Below, one piece after another: positions 1 to 6,678 of a stretch of 13,253 nt of DNA. Source of the stretch: Leptofilum sp050292445 (lineage in GTDB: Bacteria; Chloroflexota; Anaerolineae; Promineifilales; Promineifilaceae); assembly GCA_050292445.1 (NCBI GenBank), contig JBNKLQ010000175.1:1-13253 (forward strand), given 5' to 3'. Numbering within the stretch: position 1 is the stretch's first letter; each line of letters starts with the position of its first letter. A model generated the notes under the pieces. It had not been told where the DNA came from and did no database searches. It saw only the letters and a program-made list of their open reading frames with translations. The translations under genes and the position numbers were made by a program.

Positions 1-506
1 AGCTGGCCGGCCTAAAAATGTATGGGCTCGCTTCTGTCAGCAAGCATGCGCTCCTGGCAGAGTACGGTGCAACGCCCATCGACTACCGCAGGCAAGATTT
101 TGTGCAGGTGATCCAGCAAGCCGAGCCGGATGGCCTGGACTATGTATTCAATGGCATGGGGGAGGAATATTTTACGCGAGGCTTGACTGTGTTGCGGCGC
201 GGTGGCACCCTGGTGCACTATGGTGCGCCACAGAGTTTTGCCCACTTTTTACTCCTGGTGGTCAAGCTGCTTTTTTACAACGTGTGGCCCAATGGCAAAA
301 AAATCGAAGGCTACGGCACCCATCGGCTAGGGGTTGAGCTGTTCAAGGAAGATTGGCAAAAATTGTTCAAGCTTTTGGCAGAGGGCCAGATTAAGCCGCT
401 TGTTGTGCAAACGTTTCCCCTGTTGGAAGCGGTGAAAGCGTATGAGTTGTTAGAAAGTGGCAAGGTTGCTGGAAACTTAGTCTTGCTGGCACCGGAGCTG
501 TTGTAA
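1..506 (+). CDS. Medium-chain dehydrogenase/quinone reductase (zinc-type ADH superfamily), 3' part only
   Basis: The frame is open from the window edge (in-frame codons start at base 3), so the N-terminal catalytic domain and the first part of the Rossmann fold lie outside. About 168 residues remain, roughly half of a ~330-residue family member. What is visible is the second half of the NAD(P)H-binding domain (LAGLKMYGLAS, GATPIDYR, then the GLDYVFNGMG and GGTLVHYG strands) and the typical C-terminal substrate-domain return (LLEAVKAYELLESGKVAGNLVLL). Members of this family (QOR/VAT-1-like) reduce quinones or enones using NADPH in the cytosol. The exact substrate cannot be read from this half. 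The stop codon overlaps the next start by one base (TAATG), so the two genes are probably translated together. Confidence 0.88.
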   Translation, partial: LAGLKMYGLASVSKHALLAEYGATPIDYRRQDFVQVIQQAEPDGLDYVFNGMGEEYFTRGLTVLRRGGTLVHYGAPQSFAHFLLLVVKLLFYNVWPNGKKIEGYGTHRLGVELFKEDWQKLFKLLAEGQIKPLVVQTFPLLEAVKAYELLESGKVAGNLVLLAPELL

Positions 507-718
507 TGGACGAGCTGCGCGTTTATGAAATTCGGGTGGAAGGCCATTTGTCGGATTGCTGGTCTGACTGGTTTGCCGGTCTGGCGATCCGACATAGTAT
601 GAGCGATGAAACGACGTTGATTGGCTCACTGGCTGATCAAGCGGCTCTGTTTGGCGTGCTTAACAAAATCTATGCGCTCAATCTGCGATTGATTTCGGTG
701 CACAAATTGTCTGACTAA
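506..718 (+). CDS. Small conserved protein of unknown function (70 aa), coupled to the quinone reductase
   Basis: The ATG at 506 shares its A with the stop codon of the reductase, and a GGAG at 494-497 sits 8 bases upstream. Both support a real, translationally coupled gene. The protein has an YEIRVEGHLSDCWSDWFAGL start, a central hydrophilic turn, and ends in DQAALFGVLNKIYALNLRLISV. This pattern recalls small hypothetical proteins that I associate with dehydrogenases and regulators in Chloroflexota and Actinobacteria, with a short beta-alpha-beta look. I see no catalytic motif, signal peptide or membrane segment. No biochemical function is assigned. A role as a ligand-binding or accessory partner of the reductase is only a guess from the coupling. 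Confidence 0.7.
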   Translation: MDELRVYEIRVEGHLSDCWSDWFAGLAIRHSMSDETTLIGSLADQAALFGVLNKIYALNLRLISVHKLSD

Positions 719-809
719 GATTCTGTTCCTGACTCACGTCCCGTTTTTTGCTGCCTGTGTTACACTAAACATCGTCTGGAATACGTTTGATAGGTTCTGA
801 AACAGAGCG

Positions 810-2447
810 GTGTTGAAATCTAATTTACTGGCCACAAAATTACATCGACCTGCCCTGCCGACAAAGTGGGTGGAACGGCCGTATCTGACCCAACGGCTGC
901 ATGAAGGGCTGGCCCTAAACCGGCAGCTCACCCTCGTCTCCGCCCCGGCTGGCTTTGGCAAAACCACCTGCATTAGCGAATGGCTCAATGGGCTGCCCAA
1001 TTGCCCGGTTGCCTGGCTGTCGCTGGATGCCGCCGATAACGATCCTGGTCGCTTTTTTGCCTATTTTACGGCTGCCTTGCAAACAGTGGATGTGCTTTTG
1101 GGCCAGGAGCTTGTTGGTGTCTTGCAGTCGGGTCAGCTTCCCGCTGCCGAAATCGTCGGGGCCAGCCTCATCAACGACATCCTCACGATAGAAAAACAAT
1201 TTTTACTGATTTTGGATGACTTTCACCTGATTCAGGATGCATTTGTTTTGCAGGTTTTAGAAACGATTATCACTAACCAGACACCCTTATTGCATTTGGT
1301 CTTGATCAGCCGCGAAGATCCGCCGCTGCCATTGGCGCGATTGCGGGCCAACAACCAACTCACGGAGATTCGCGCCAAAGATTTACGCTTTACCAACCAG
1401 GATGCGGCCCACTTCCTGAATGACGTGCTGAATCTTTCTCTCTCAGCTGCAGATGTGGACGCGTTGGAGGCCAAAACCGAAGGTTGGATTGTGGGGCTTC
1501 AGCTGGCTGGGCTCTCCATGCGTGACCGGACCGATCCTTCAGATTTCATTGCTGCCTTGAGCGGCAGCCATCGCTATATTTTGGACTATCTCACGGAGCA
1601 GGTGCTCAGCCAGCAGCCGGACGAGATTCAACATTTTTTACTCCAGACCTCGATTTTAGATAAGTTCAACAGTGAATTGTGTGATGCGGTGACCGGAAGG
1701 AAAGACGGCAGTTCCCTCCTGGAGCAGCTCTTCAACGCCAACCTCTTCCTCATTTCTTTGGACGATGCACAGCAATGGTTCCGCTACCATCACTTGTTTG
1801 CTGATTTGCTGCGTGACCGGCAAGCTGCGTTGGGTGAGGTAGAAACGGCCGTTCTGCATCAGCGCGCCAGCCAATGGTATGCCCAGGAAAAGATGGTCAA
1901 CGAGGCCATGCACCATGCGCTGGTGGCCGAAGATTTTGAAACGGCCGTTGCTCTGCTGGAAGGTCACGCCCTGCACCTGATCATGCAGGGGTATTTGAAG
2001 ACGGTTAACGGCTGGGTGGAAGCGATTCCTGAACAGTGGCGCTCGCAAAGCCACAGAACCAATCTGGCCTTTGCCTGGATGCATTTGCTGCGCGGCGCTT
2101 ATTCGCAGGCCGAACCCTACCTGGCGCAGTTGGAAAGCGCATTTTCAGGCGCTCCGGTGGCAGAAGATACCGAGCGATCGGTTCGGGCTGAATGGCTTGT
2201 GATGCGGTCATTGCTGCTGAACATGGCAGGCAAACCAGAGGAAAGCCTTGTTTTGGTGGGCGAAGCGTTGGCCATTGTGCCTAGCAAGATAGCCGGGTGT
2301 GCAGCCTGGCTTATTTTGGGTTGGCAAGCGCCAATCAGGCGATGGAAAAATACGAATCAGCAGCGGACGCTTACCAAAAAGCGATTCATCAGGCTATGTC
2401 TTCTTCACCATCATGCCTTTGACATTTCTGGCCAGCTTTCCAACTGA
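810..2447 (+). pseudogene. Decayed MalT-like LuxR-family STAND regulator (frameshifted, C-terminus lost)
   Basis: The start is GTG at 810 (TTG at 813 is the alternative); an in-frame TGA at 798 excludes anything further upstream, and no good ribosome site is visible. Residues 5-53 match the family opening (LLATKLHRP ... SAPAGFGKTT, Walker A Lys51). A Walker B (FLLILDDFH, Asp136-137), an ISREDPPLPLARLRA sensor region and the winged-helix/TPR arm follow to about residue 495. Intact relatives are ~850-900 residues long and end in a LuxR helix-turn-helix that binds DNA. Near 2297 the family-like reading (VCSLAYFGLASANQAMEKY) continues in the -1 frame and stops at 2420-2422. The residues read in the original frame up to 2447 (WLILGWQAPIRRW...) are out-of-frame sequence. 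The DNA-binding end is missing, so the product is not expected to work as a transcription activator. Confidence 0.8.
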
Positions 2448-2634
2448 CATGATGCCCGAATCGCTTAACACCGTGACGCCCTGGCTGCCCACCTCAATGG
2501 CTATTGAACTGATTGAGCCGCTGTTCCTGGGCAATCACCTTTCCGATGGGGCATTGTTGGCGGGTTTAGGGTTGGGTATTTATATTAGGCTGTTTACGGC
2601 CGTTAGCATCAGGAAATTTCGCTGGGCAGTTTAG
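2392..2634 (+). pseudogene. C-terminal remnant of an ABC-2 type transporter permease
   Basis: In a third frame the sequence from about 2392 reads GYVFFTIMPLTFLASF, then PTDMMPESLNTVTPWLPTSM, and ends with a last hydrophobic helix and FTAVSIRKFRWAV before TAG at 2632. This is the typical end of a DrrB/ABC-2 exporter permease: a MPLTFLS-like helix, a re-entrant loop before 'MP..L..v....P', a final membrane helix and a basic RKFRW tail. About 80 residues of a normal ~250-280 are left. It follows the broken MalT-like gene with no start of its own, so a deletion has probably removed the end of the regulator and most of the permease. The family assignment rests on pattern recognition of the tail only. 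Confidence 0.6.
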
Positions 2635-2985
2635 CATACTGTAATCACTATTTTGCCAAATCTGCCTACCAGACAGCTCGTTTGCTCATCACCATAAGCT
2701 TATTCCCCAAAATAGTGAAGTTTGTCCACAAAATCAATGATCTTTTTCAGTTGACAACTTGAATGAACTGGATGTTTAGTAAATCTAGATTCTTCAAATT
2801 TTTATCAGGTTTTCCCAGGTTGCTGTGCAGTCTGTTCGCCTAAATGAAACGTGTTCTTGCTGCATAGATTGCACAGGGCTAATAGATCAGAGGGCTGTTC
2901 ATGGCGGGTGTGGATTTTCCTGTTTTGTCACCCCCATTGATGAAACAAACAATTTCATAGAACCTTAAATTAGGAGGGTTGGGAC
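2635..2985. other. Non-coding stretch upstream of the patatin operon
   Basis: About 350 AT-rich bases with no supportable reading frame on either strand. A TTGACA at 2751-2756 has no convincing -10 partner. The best promoter candidate lies at the right end (2925-2953). A perfect Shine-Dalgarno AGGAGG (2972-2977) precedes the patatin ATG. No RNA gene or terminator with a T-tract was recognised. Confidence 0.6.
2925..2958 (+). promoter_or_regulatory. Candidate sigma-70-type promoter with overlapping inverted repeat
   Basis: TTGTCA (2925-2930), a 17-base spacer and AACAAT (2948-2953) match 5/6 and 4/6 of the consensus and would start transcription close to 2960, about 25 bases before the patatin ATG. 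An inverted repeat ATGAAA-N7-TTTCAT (2940-2945, 2953-2958) overlaps the spacer and -10 box, where a repressor would bind. This is a prediction from sequence only. Confidence 0.4.
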
Positions 2986-3951
2986 ATGGCGATTTATCGT
3001 ATTCTGGCTCTGGATGGTGGTGGTGTTCGTGGAACGCTTACCGCGACTTTGTTGCAGAAATTGTCTAGTGAGGTTCCTGGCTGGTTGGATAAGGTTGATT
3101 TAATTGCTGGTACGTCTACCGGGGGTATCTTGGCACTTGGATTGGCCAGAGGGTTGGAGCCAGCCGAACTGCGAGAGCTGTATTGTGACAATTGTTCAGA
3201 AGTTTTTGATGATTCTTGGTTAGACAACATTCTCGATCTTGGGCAGATAGTAGGGGCACAGTTTTCCAATAGAAATTTAGCGAAAATGATTGATAAAGTT
3301 ATCGGCTCGGTAACGCTGGCTGAGTTAGAGAAAAATGTGCTTATCTCGGCCTTTGATCTGGACAACGAGGAGGTAGATTTACTAAAGCGTGGGTGGAAAC
3401 CAAAATTCTTTCATAACTTCCCTGGCGAGGACAGCGATGGCCATTATCTCGCACGGGATATTGCCCTGTACACGAGCGCTGCCCCTAGCTACTTCCCGGC
3501 GGTAGATGGCTATATTGATGGTGGTGTGGTTGCCAACAATCCCAGCATGGCTGCACTGGCGCAAGTCTTGGACGAACGGGCTGATATTTCTAACCGACCA
3601 TCACTTGAAGAAGTGAGGTTGCTGTCTATTGGGACCGGAAAGCCGCTGCATTATATCCATACGCGGCGTAAATATCTTGATTGGGGGTATGCGCACTGGG
3701 TCAAACCAATTCTGGATATCATGATGGATGGCAGTATGGGGCTAGCCGATTTCCAATGCCAACAGCTTCTCGGGCACAATCAATATTTGCGCATCAATCC
3801 GGTCCTGACTGAAGCAATTGGTTTGGCAGCCTACAAGAAGGTTGATGAGCTGGTGCATATCGGCGAAACATATGATCTTACGGAGGCCGTGACCTGGCTT
3901 CAAACAGCCTGGATGAATCCGGTAGAGGTGCTTGAAACTGTACCGGCCTAA
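2986..3951 (+). CDS. Patatin-like phospholipase
   Basis: A 321-residue protein with all patatin landmarks. Residues 6-16 give ILALDGGGVRG (the glycine-rich oxyanion-hole loop), 42-47 give GTSTGG with nucleophile Ser44, and 178-180 give the DGG with catalytic Asp178, followed by VVANNPS. Family members hydrolyse acyl esters of phospholipids with a Ser-Asp dyad. No signal peptide or membrane segment is seen, so it would act from the cytosol on the inner leaflet. An AGGAGG at 2972-2977 fixes the start. It is the first gene of a five-gene same-strand operon with a STAND-type ATPase. Patatins are known effectors in bacterial conflict systems (for example CapV in CBASS), but no cyclic-nucleotide synthase gene is present here, so activation must differ. 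No extra sensor domain is fused; the ~100 residues after the DGG are the usual helical lid and tail. Confidence 0.93.
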   Translation: MAIYRILALDGGGVRGTLTATLLQKLSSEVPGWLDKVDLIAGTSTGGILALGLARGLEPAELRELYCDNCSEVFDDSWLDNILDLGQIVGAQFSNRNLAKMIDKVIGSVTLAELEKNVLISAFDLDNEEVDLLKRGWKPKFFHNFPGEDSDGHYLARDIALYTSAAPSYFPAVDGYIDGGVVANNPSMAALAQVLDERADISNRPSLEEVRLLSIGTGKPLHYIHTRRKYLDWGYAHWVKPILDIMMDGSMGLADFQCQQLLGHNQYLRINPVLTEAIGLAAYKKVDELVHIGETYDLTEAVTWLQTAWMNPVEVLETVPA

Positions 3952-4008
3952 ATTACGGCCGTTCAGACGATACAAAATAGGCATAGGCACTAAGTTTTGG
4001 GTTATTGC

Positions 4009-4014
4009 AAGGAG
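4009..4014 (+). promoter_or_regulatory. Shine-Dalgarno AAGGAG that sets the start of the small motif protein
   Basis: AAGGAG lies 6 bases before ATG 4021 (3 before the adjacent ATG 4018). A longer in-frame reading from TTG 3997 would translate through this site and is therefore unlikely. Confidence 0.75.
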
Positions 4015-4020
4015 AAAATG

Positions 4021-4449
4021 ATGACGAATACCGAGCACAAAACGGATGAGGAAGCTGCCGAAAAGGCAGGATATACAGGTTTCAATATCAAGGGTGATTT
4101 TAAAGCCCCAGGGGCGCAAATCGCAGCGCGTGATTTTATTGCATATGAAGGGCCTCAGACTGTAGTGGGCATTGATGAAGCCTTTGCCCCACTATTTGCC
4201 CAGATCAAACAAGCCCCACAGCCAGAACCAGTGCGAGCAGAAGCGAAACAGAAAGCAGAAATGCTGAAAACAGAAGTAGAAAAAGGTAATGAGGCCAATG
4301 ACGATCGTATGGCAACGCTGATGGATGAGCTTGTTGCGTTGATTCCAGGTGCAGTTCAGACGATTGTTGCCATGTTTGGTCAGCCAATCCTTTCTGGGTT
4401 GGTTGGCCCGGTGACAAAATTCGTTTTGAATCGGATCAAACCAAAATAA
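4021..4449 (+). CDS. Small operon protein with shared GxN..APxAxIAxRD motif, possible adaptor or effector
   Basis: I do not recognise a named family. The 142 residues (from ATG 4021) fall into three parts. An acidic, probably disordered N-terminus contains the motif GFNIKGDFKAPGAQIAARD at residues 20-38. A charged helical, coiled-coil-like stretch covers about 60-95 (AEAKQKAEMLKTEVEKG). A C-terminal region at about 100-142 is rich in small and hydrophobic residues (ALIPGAVQTIVAMFGQPILS, then GLVGPVTKFVLNRIK). The same motif recurs in the operon's ATPase. A short motif at one end with a functional domain at the other is the layout seen in homotypic signalling partners (bacterial amyloid-like/RHIM-like systems). 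The C-terminal part could associate with membranes or oligomerise; this is inference. Its place between a phospholipase and a lipoprotein gene supports a membrane-related job. No signal peptide. Confidence 0.8.
   Translation: MTNTEHKTDEEAAEKAGYTGFNIKGDFKAPGAQIAARDFIAYEGPQTVVGIDEAFAPLFAQIKQAPQPEPVRAEAKQKAEMLKTEVEKGNEANDDRMATLMDELVALIPGAVQTIVAMFGQPILSGLVGPVTKFVLNRIKPK
4078..4146 (+). other. Shared signalling-like motif, copy 1 (in the 142-aa protein)
   Basis: Residues 20-42 of the small protein. Aligned with copy 2, the first 19 positions share G, N, G, A, P, A, I, A, R and D, and most other positions are conservative (F/L, I/V, F/L, Q/N, A/G). The alternating small/hydrophobic pattern with Asn and Gly suggests a short beta-arch that stacks with its partner. 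Confidence 0.65.
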
Positions 4450-4464
4450 GCATTGCCTAATTGT

Positions 4465-4471
4465 GGAGGGG
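4465..4471 (+). promoter_or_regulatory. Shine-Dalgarno GGAGGGG that sets the lipoprotein start
   Basis: GGAGGGG precedes ATG 4476 by 4 bases (6 from its AGG core). An in-frame TTG at 4461 lies upstream of this site and is not used in my call. Confidence 0.7.
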
Positions 4472-4475
4472 TAAA

Positions 4476-5669
4476 ATGAATACAAAAAGGGGCTTGTCCC
4501 GGCGTTGGATACTGTTGGCAGCCGTTATGTATTTGCTTGGTCTTGCACTCCCTAGCTGCACCGGAGGAACATCTGGGCCTGTCGAGGTGGTTTCTAACAC
4601 GCCTGCAGAAGAGGAAGATACTGCAAGCGAAGAACCTGAGGAGGTGCCTGAAGAAGAGGTTAATGGAGGAACTGAAAGTAGCATCGAGTCTATCTTGGCA
4701 ATTTGGCTGCCAAATTATTCAGCAACCTTCAATGTGCCCGAAGAGTGGTTATCTGATTTCATGGCGGAAAATAGCAATATTGAGCTTGAATGGCAGTACA
4801 TACCTGCAGGAGACTATTCGACAATGTTAGTCACGGCGCTGGCTGCAGGAGATACTCCCGATATTGCGCTTATGGACTACAACATGGTCGCTTCCTTAAA
4901 TAACCAGGGAAGCCTCTTGCCAGTTGGGAATTTGATAAATACGAATGACTATCTGAACGAGGCGCTGGATCTGGTCGCATTTGAGGGAAACCTTTACGGC
5001 GCACCCTGGTTGAGAGCTGGCTGTGCCGCTGATTATCAATACTTGACAGTATTCAACAATGGTTCTGTCGATATGAATGCTGCTGAGCAGCTGATCAATT
5101 TCCTGACGCAACAGCAGTACCAATATGATTTTTATGAGGCTGGTGCCTGGCTGCCGACCAATCCAGCCTTATATGATGAACTTGGTATTATGTGTGAAAT
5201 AAATCCTGTCATTCGGCTTGACCCAGTGTTGGTGCAAACAACGATTCAGACTGTGGCAGATGAGCGCGCTTCCCTGTCAGCTTTACTAGGTAATCGGGTA
5301 TTAAATGCTCAGAAAGCAACGGCCGTAATTCTTGATGACCTCACTGTGCGTGCTGCGCCAATTTACGGAGCACCTTCTGCTGCCGAGGCTATTTCTCAGC
5401 TTGATGGCGGTGGCCTCCTACTAGGTGCCATATTTGCTGAAGAAGGTTTTCGAAACTATCCGGCTGGTAATTACACCGTTACCTGCCAGCGGAGCGACAA
5501 TATTATTTGCATGTTAGAAAGCCCAGCAGGAGATTTTATTGAGGTAGAGCCAGATCGTTTTGAGGATGGCTTGCCGTCTGTTCCTTTTGCTACCTGCATC
5601 GTTGAGGAAGGCTCCCGCGAATTTTGCTGGAGCATTGACGGGCTTAAATTTTGCCTGCGCATAGGATGA
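4476..5669 (+). CDS. Lipoprotein with shortened solute-binding-protein-like domain
   Basis: 397 residues from ATG 4476. There is a basic n-region (KRGLSRRW), a hydrophobic h-region and a lipobox LPSC with Cys28, so the mature protein should be lipid-anchored outside the membrane. Residues 29-68 form a very acidic linker. From about 70 it reads like an ABC solute-binding protein: FMAENSNIELEWQYIPAGDY, LAAGDTPDIALMDY, EGNLYGAPW, then directly the late part DMNAAEQLINFLTQQQ with GAWLPTNPALYDE. The ~150-200 residues that normally lie between these blocks, covering most of the second lobe, are missing while the frame stays open. A C-terminal domain (~300-397) has five cysteines (TVTC, IIC, ATC, EFC, KFC), perhaps disulfide-linked. 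No transporter genes are adjacent, so sensing rather than import is likely. It ends one base before the ATPase start. Confidence 0.82.
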   Translation: MNTKRGLSRRWILLAAVMYLLGLALPSCTGGTSGPVEVVSNTPAEEEDTASEEPEEVPEEEVNGGTESSIESILAIWLPNYSATFNVPEEWLSDFMAENSNIELEWQYIPAGDYSTMLVTALAAGDTPDIALMDYNMVASLNNQGSLLPVGNLINTNDYLNEALDLVAFEGNLYGAPWLRAGCAADYQYLTVFNNGSVDMNAAEQLINFLTQQQYQYDFYEAGAWLPTNPALYDELGIMCEINPVIRLDPVLVQTTIQTVADERASLSALLGNRVLNAQKATAVILDDLTVRAAPIYGAPSAAEAISQLDGGGLLLGAIFAEEGFRNYPAGNYTVTCQRSDNIICMLESPAGDFIEVEPDRFEDGLPSVPFATCIVEEGSREFCWSIDGLKFCLRIG

Positions 5670-5670
5670 G

Positions 5671-6678
5671 ATGGAACAAAAATTGATGCTACCTCCGCTT
5701 GTTTATCGAGACTTTGTTAACCGTGAAGAGCAAAGGAAATTCATGCATGAAGTAGTCCTAAATGCTGACAGACAAATCTTGCTCGTTGAAGGATATGAAG
5801 GCATTGGTAAAACAAAACTATTAAAGGAATTTCATGCCGAATGTAGCCACCTGGATCTTGCCGCTGTTTACATTGACCTGAGTGAGCGGCGGCACGATCC
5901 AGATTACTGGCGCATTTTGTTTGCTTTTCCTCATCAATATCCTCAGGCCTTTGCCACCTTTGATCAGACATTTGCCCAAATACGAAACGAGGCGAATACC
6001 ATTCGGCAGATGACACCACTGCCAAAAGTTGATAGATCTGAAGTTGAACCTACAGGGCAGGAGAATAAGCATTCGTGGTGGCAACGGACTATTAAAAAGT
6101 TGCGCTCACGCCAAGGTAAGCCGACAGTATCTATTGACAAAAAAGCGCCTCAAATTGGTCTGAATGTGCAGGGATCGCTTAATGCGCCTTATGCCAATAT
6201 TGCTGGGCGGGACCTCTATTATCTGGTTCAGAATGGAAGCTGGGAAGACAAAGTATGGGTGCGCCAGGCGCTCACGTTAGGCTTTCAGCAATGTCTACAG
6301 GCTCTGGCTGTAGAGAAGAAAGTAATCTTGCTGCTAGACCATTGGGAGAAAGGTGAAGAAGACACCAAACAATGGGTCCAAGATTGCCTACTTCCTTGGT
6401 GTTTAACACGGCCGTTTCCCAATGTCCTGTATGTTATCGCTCATGATTTAGATGGAGGAAAGCCAGACTGGTTTGAACAGCGCAGTGAGTATGGTGTGAT
6501 TCAAGTTGAGGCGTTACCTGAGGAAGCCGTACGATTTTATTGGACTGAAATTTGTCACCTTCCAATTTCTCGTCTTGGGCCTTTGGAGCAGTACAGCAAT
6601 CCACAAATATTGGTTTTGGCAGCAAAGGATGTTGCTAGAAAGCTGGATCGATCCCGAGTAACAGAAGCAGAGCTATGA
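5671..6678 (+). CDS. STAND/AAA-type P-loop ATPase carrying the shared motif
   Basis: 335 residues. FVNREEQRKFM (15-25) is the usual entry to an Orc1-like/STAND NTPase, LLVEGYEGIGKTKLL contains Walker A (Gly41-Thr48, Lys47), and VILLLDHWE holds a Walker B (Asp223). The later strand NVLYVIAHDLD takes the place of the usual sensor-1 strand, but no Arg is visible there. Between Walker A and B lies an insertion: a basic linker (about 130-160) and the motif GLNVQGSLNAPYANIAGRD at 163-181, matching the small operon protein. The protein stops just where a STAND protein would continue into its winged-helix arm, and that arm is found at the start of the next gene, which overlaps by four bases (ATGA). 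The two products are therefore probably halves of one switch. It starts one base after the lipoprotein stop, with AGGATGAG upstream, so translation is coupled. Cytosolic. Confidence 0.85.
   Translation: MEQKLMLPPLVYRDFVNREEQRKFMHEVVLNADRQILLVEGYEGIGKTKLLKEFHAECSHLDLAAVYIDLSERRHDPDYWRILFAFPHQYPQAFATFDQTFAQIRNEANTIRQMTPLPKVDRSEVEPTGQENKHSWWQRTIKKLRSRQGKPTVSIDKKAPQIGLNVQGSLNAPYANIAGRDLYYLVQNGSWEDKVWVRQALTLGFQQCLQALAVEKKVILLLDHWEKGEEDTKQWVQDCLLPWCLTRPFPNVLYVIAHDLDGGKPDWFEQRSEYGVIQVEALPEEAVRFYWTEICHLPISRLGPLEQYSNPQILVLAAKDVARKLDRSRVTEAEL
6157..6222 (+). other. Shared signalling-like motif, copy 2 (in the ATPase)
   Basis: Residues 163-184 of the ATPase, inserted between Walker A and Walker B and preceded by a charged, Arg/Lys-rich linker. 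The codons differ from copy 1 at many positions, so the similarity is kept at protein level and is not a recent DNA duplication. Confidence 0.65.

Noticed and set aside
2299..2634. Independent 111-residue protein
   Set aside because: Its first ~30 residues are the out-of-frame MalT-like gene and the rest is a permease tail; there is no ribosome site.
2751..2779. Promoter from TTGACA at 2751
   Set aside because: No acceptable -10 box at 16-18 bases; the site at 2925 is closer to the gene and fits better.
2986..3951. CBASS (CapV-type) system
   Set aside because: The patatin fits, but no CD-NTase, Cap2 or Cap3 gene is present in the window.
3997..4020. TTG start extending the small protein by eight residues
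   Set aside because: Translation from there would cross the strong AAGGAG that serves ATG 4021.
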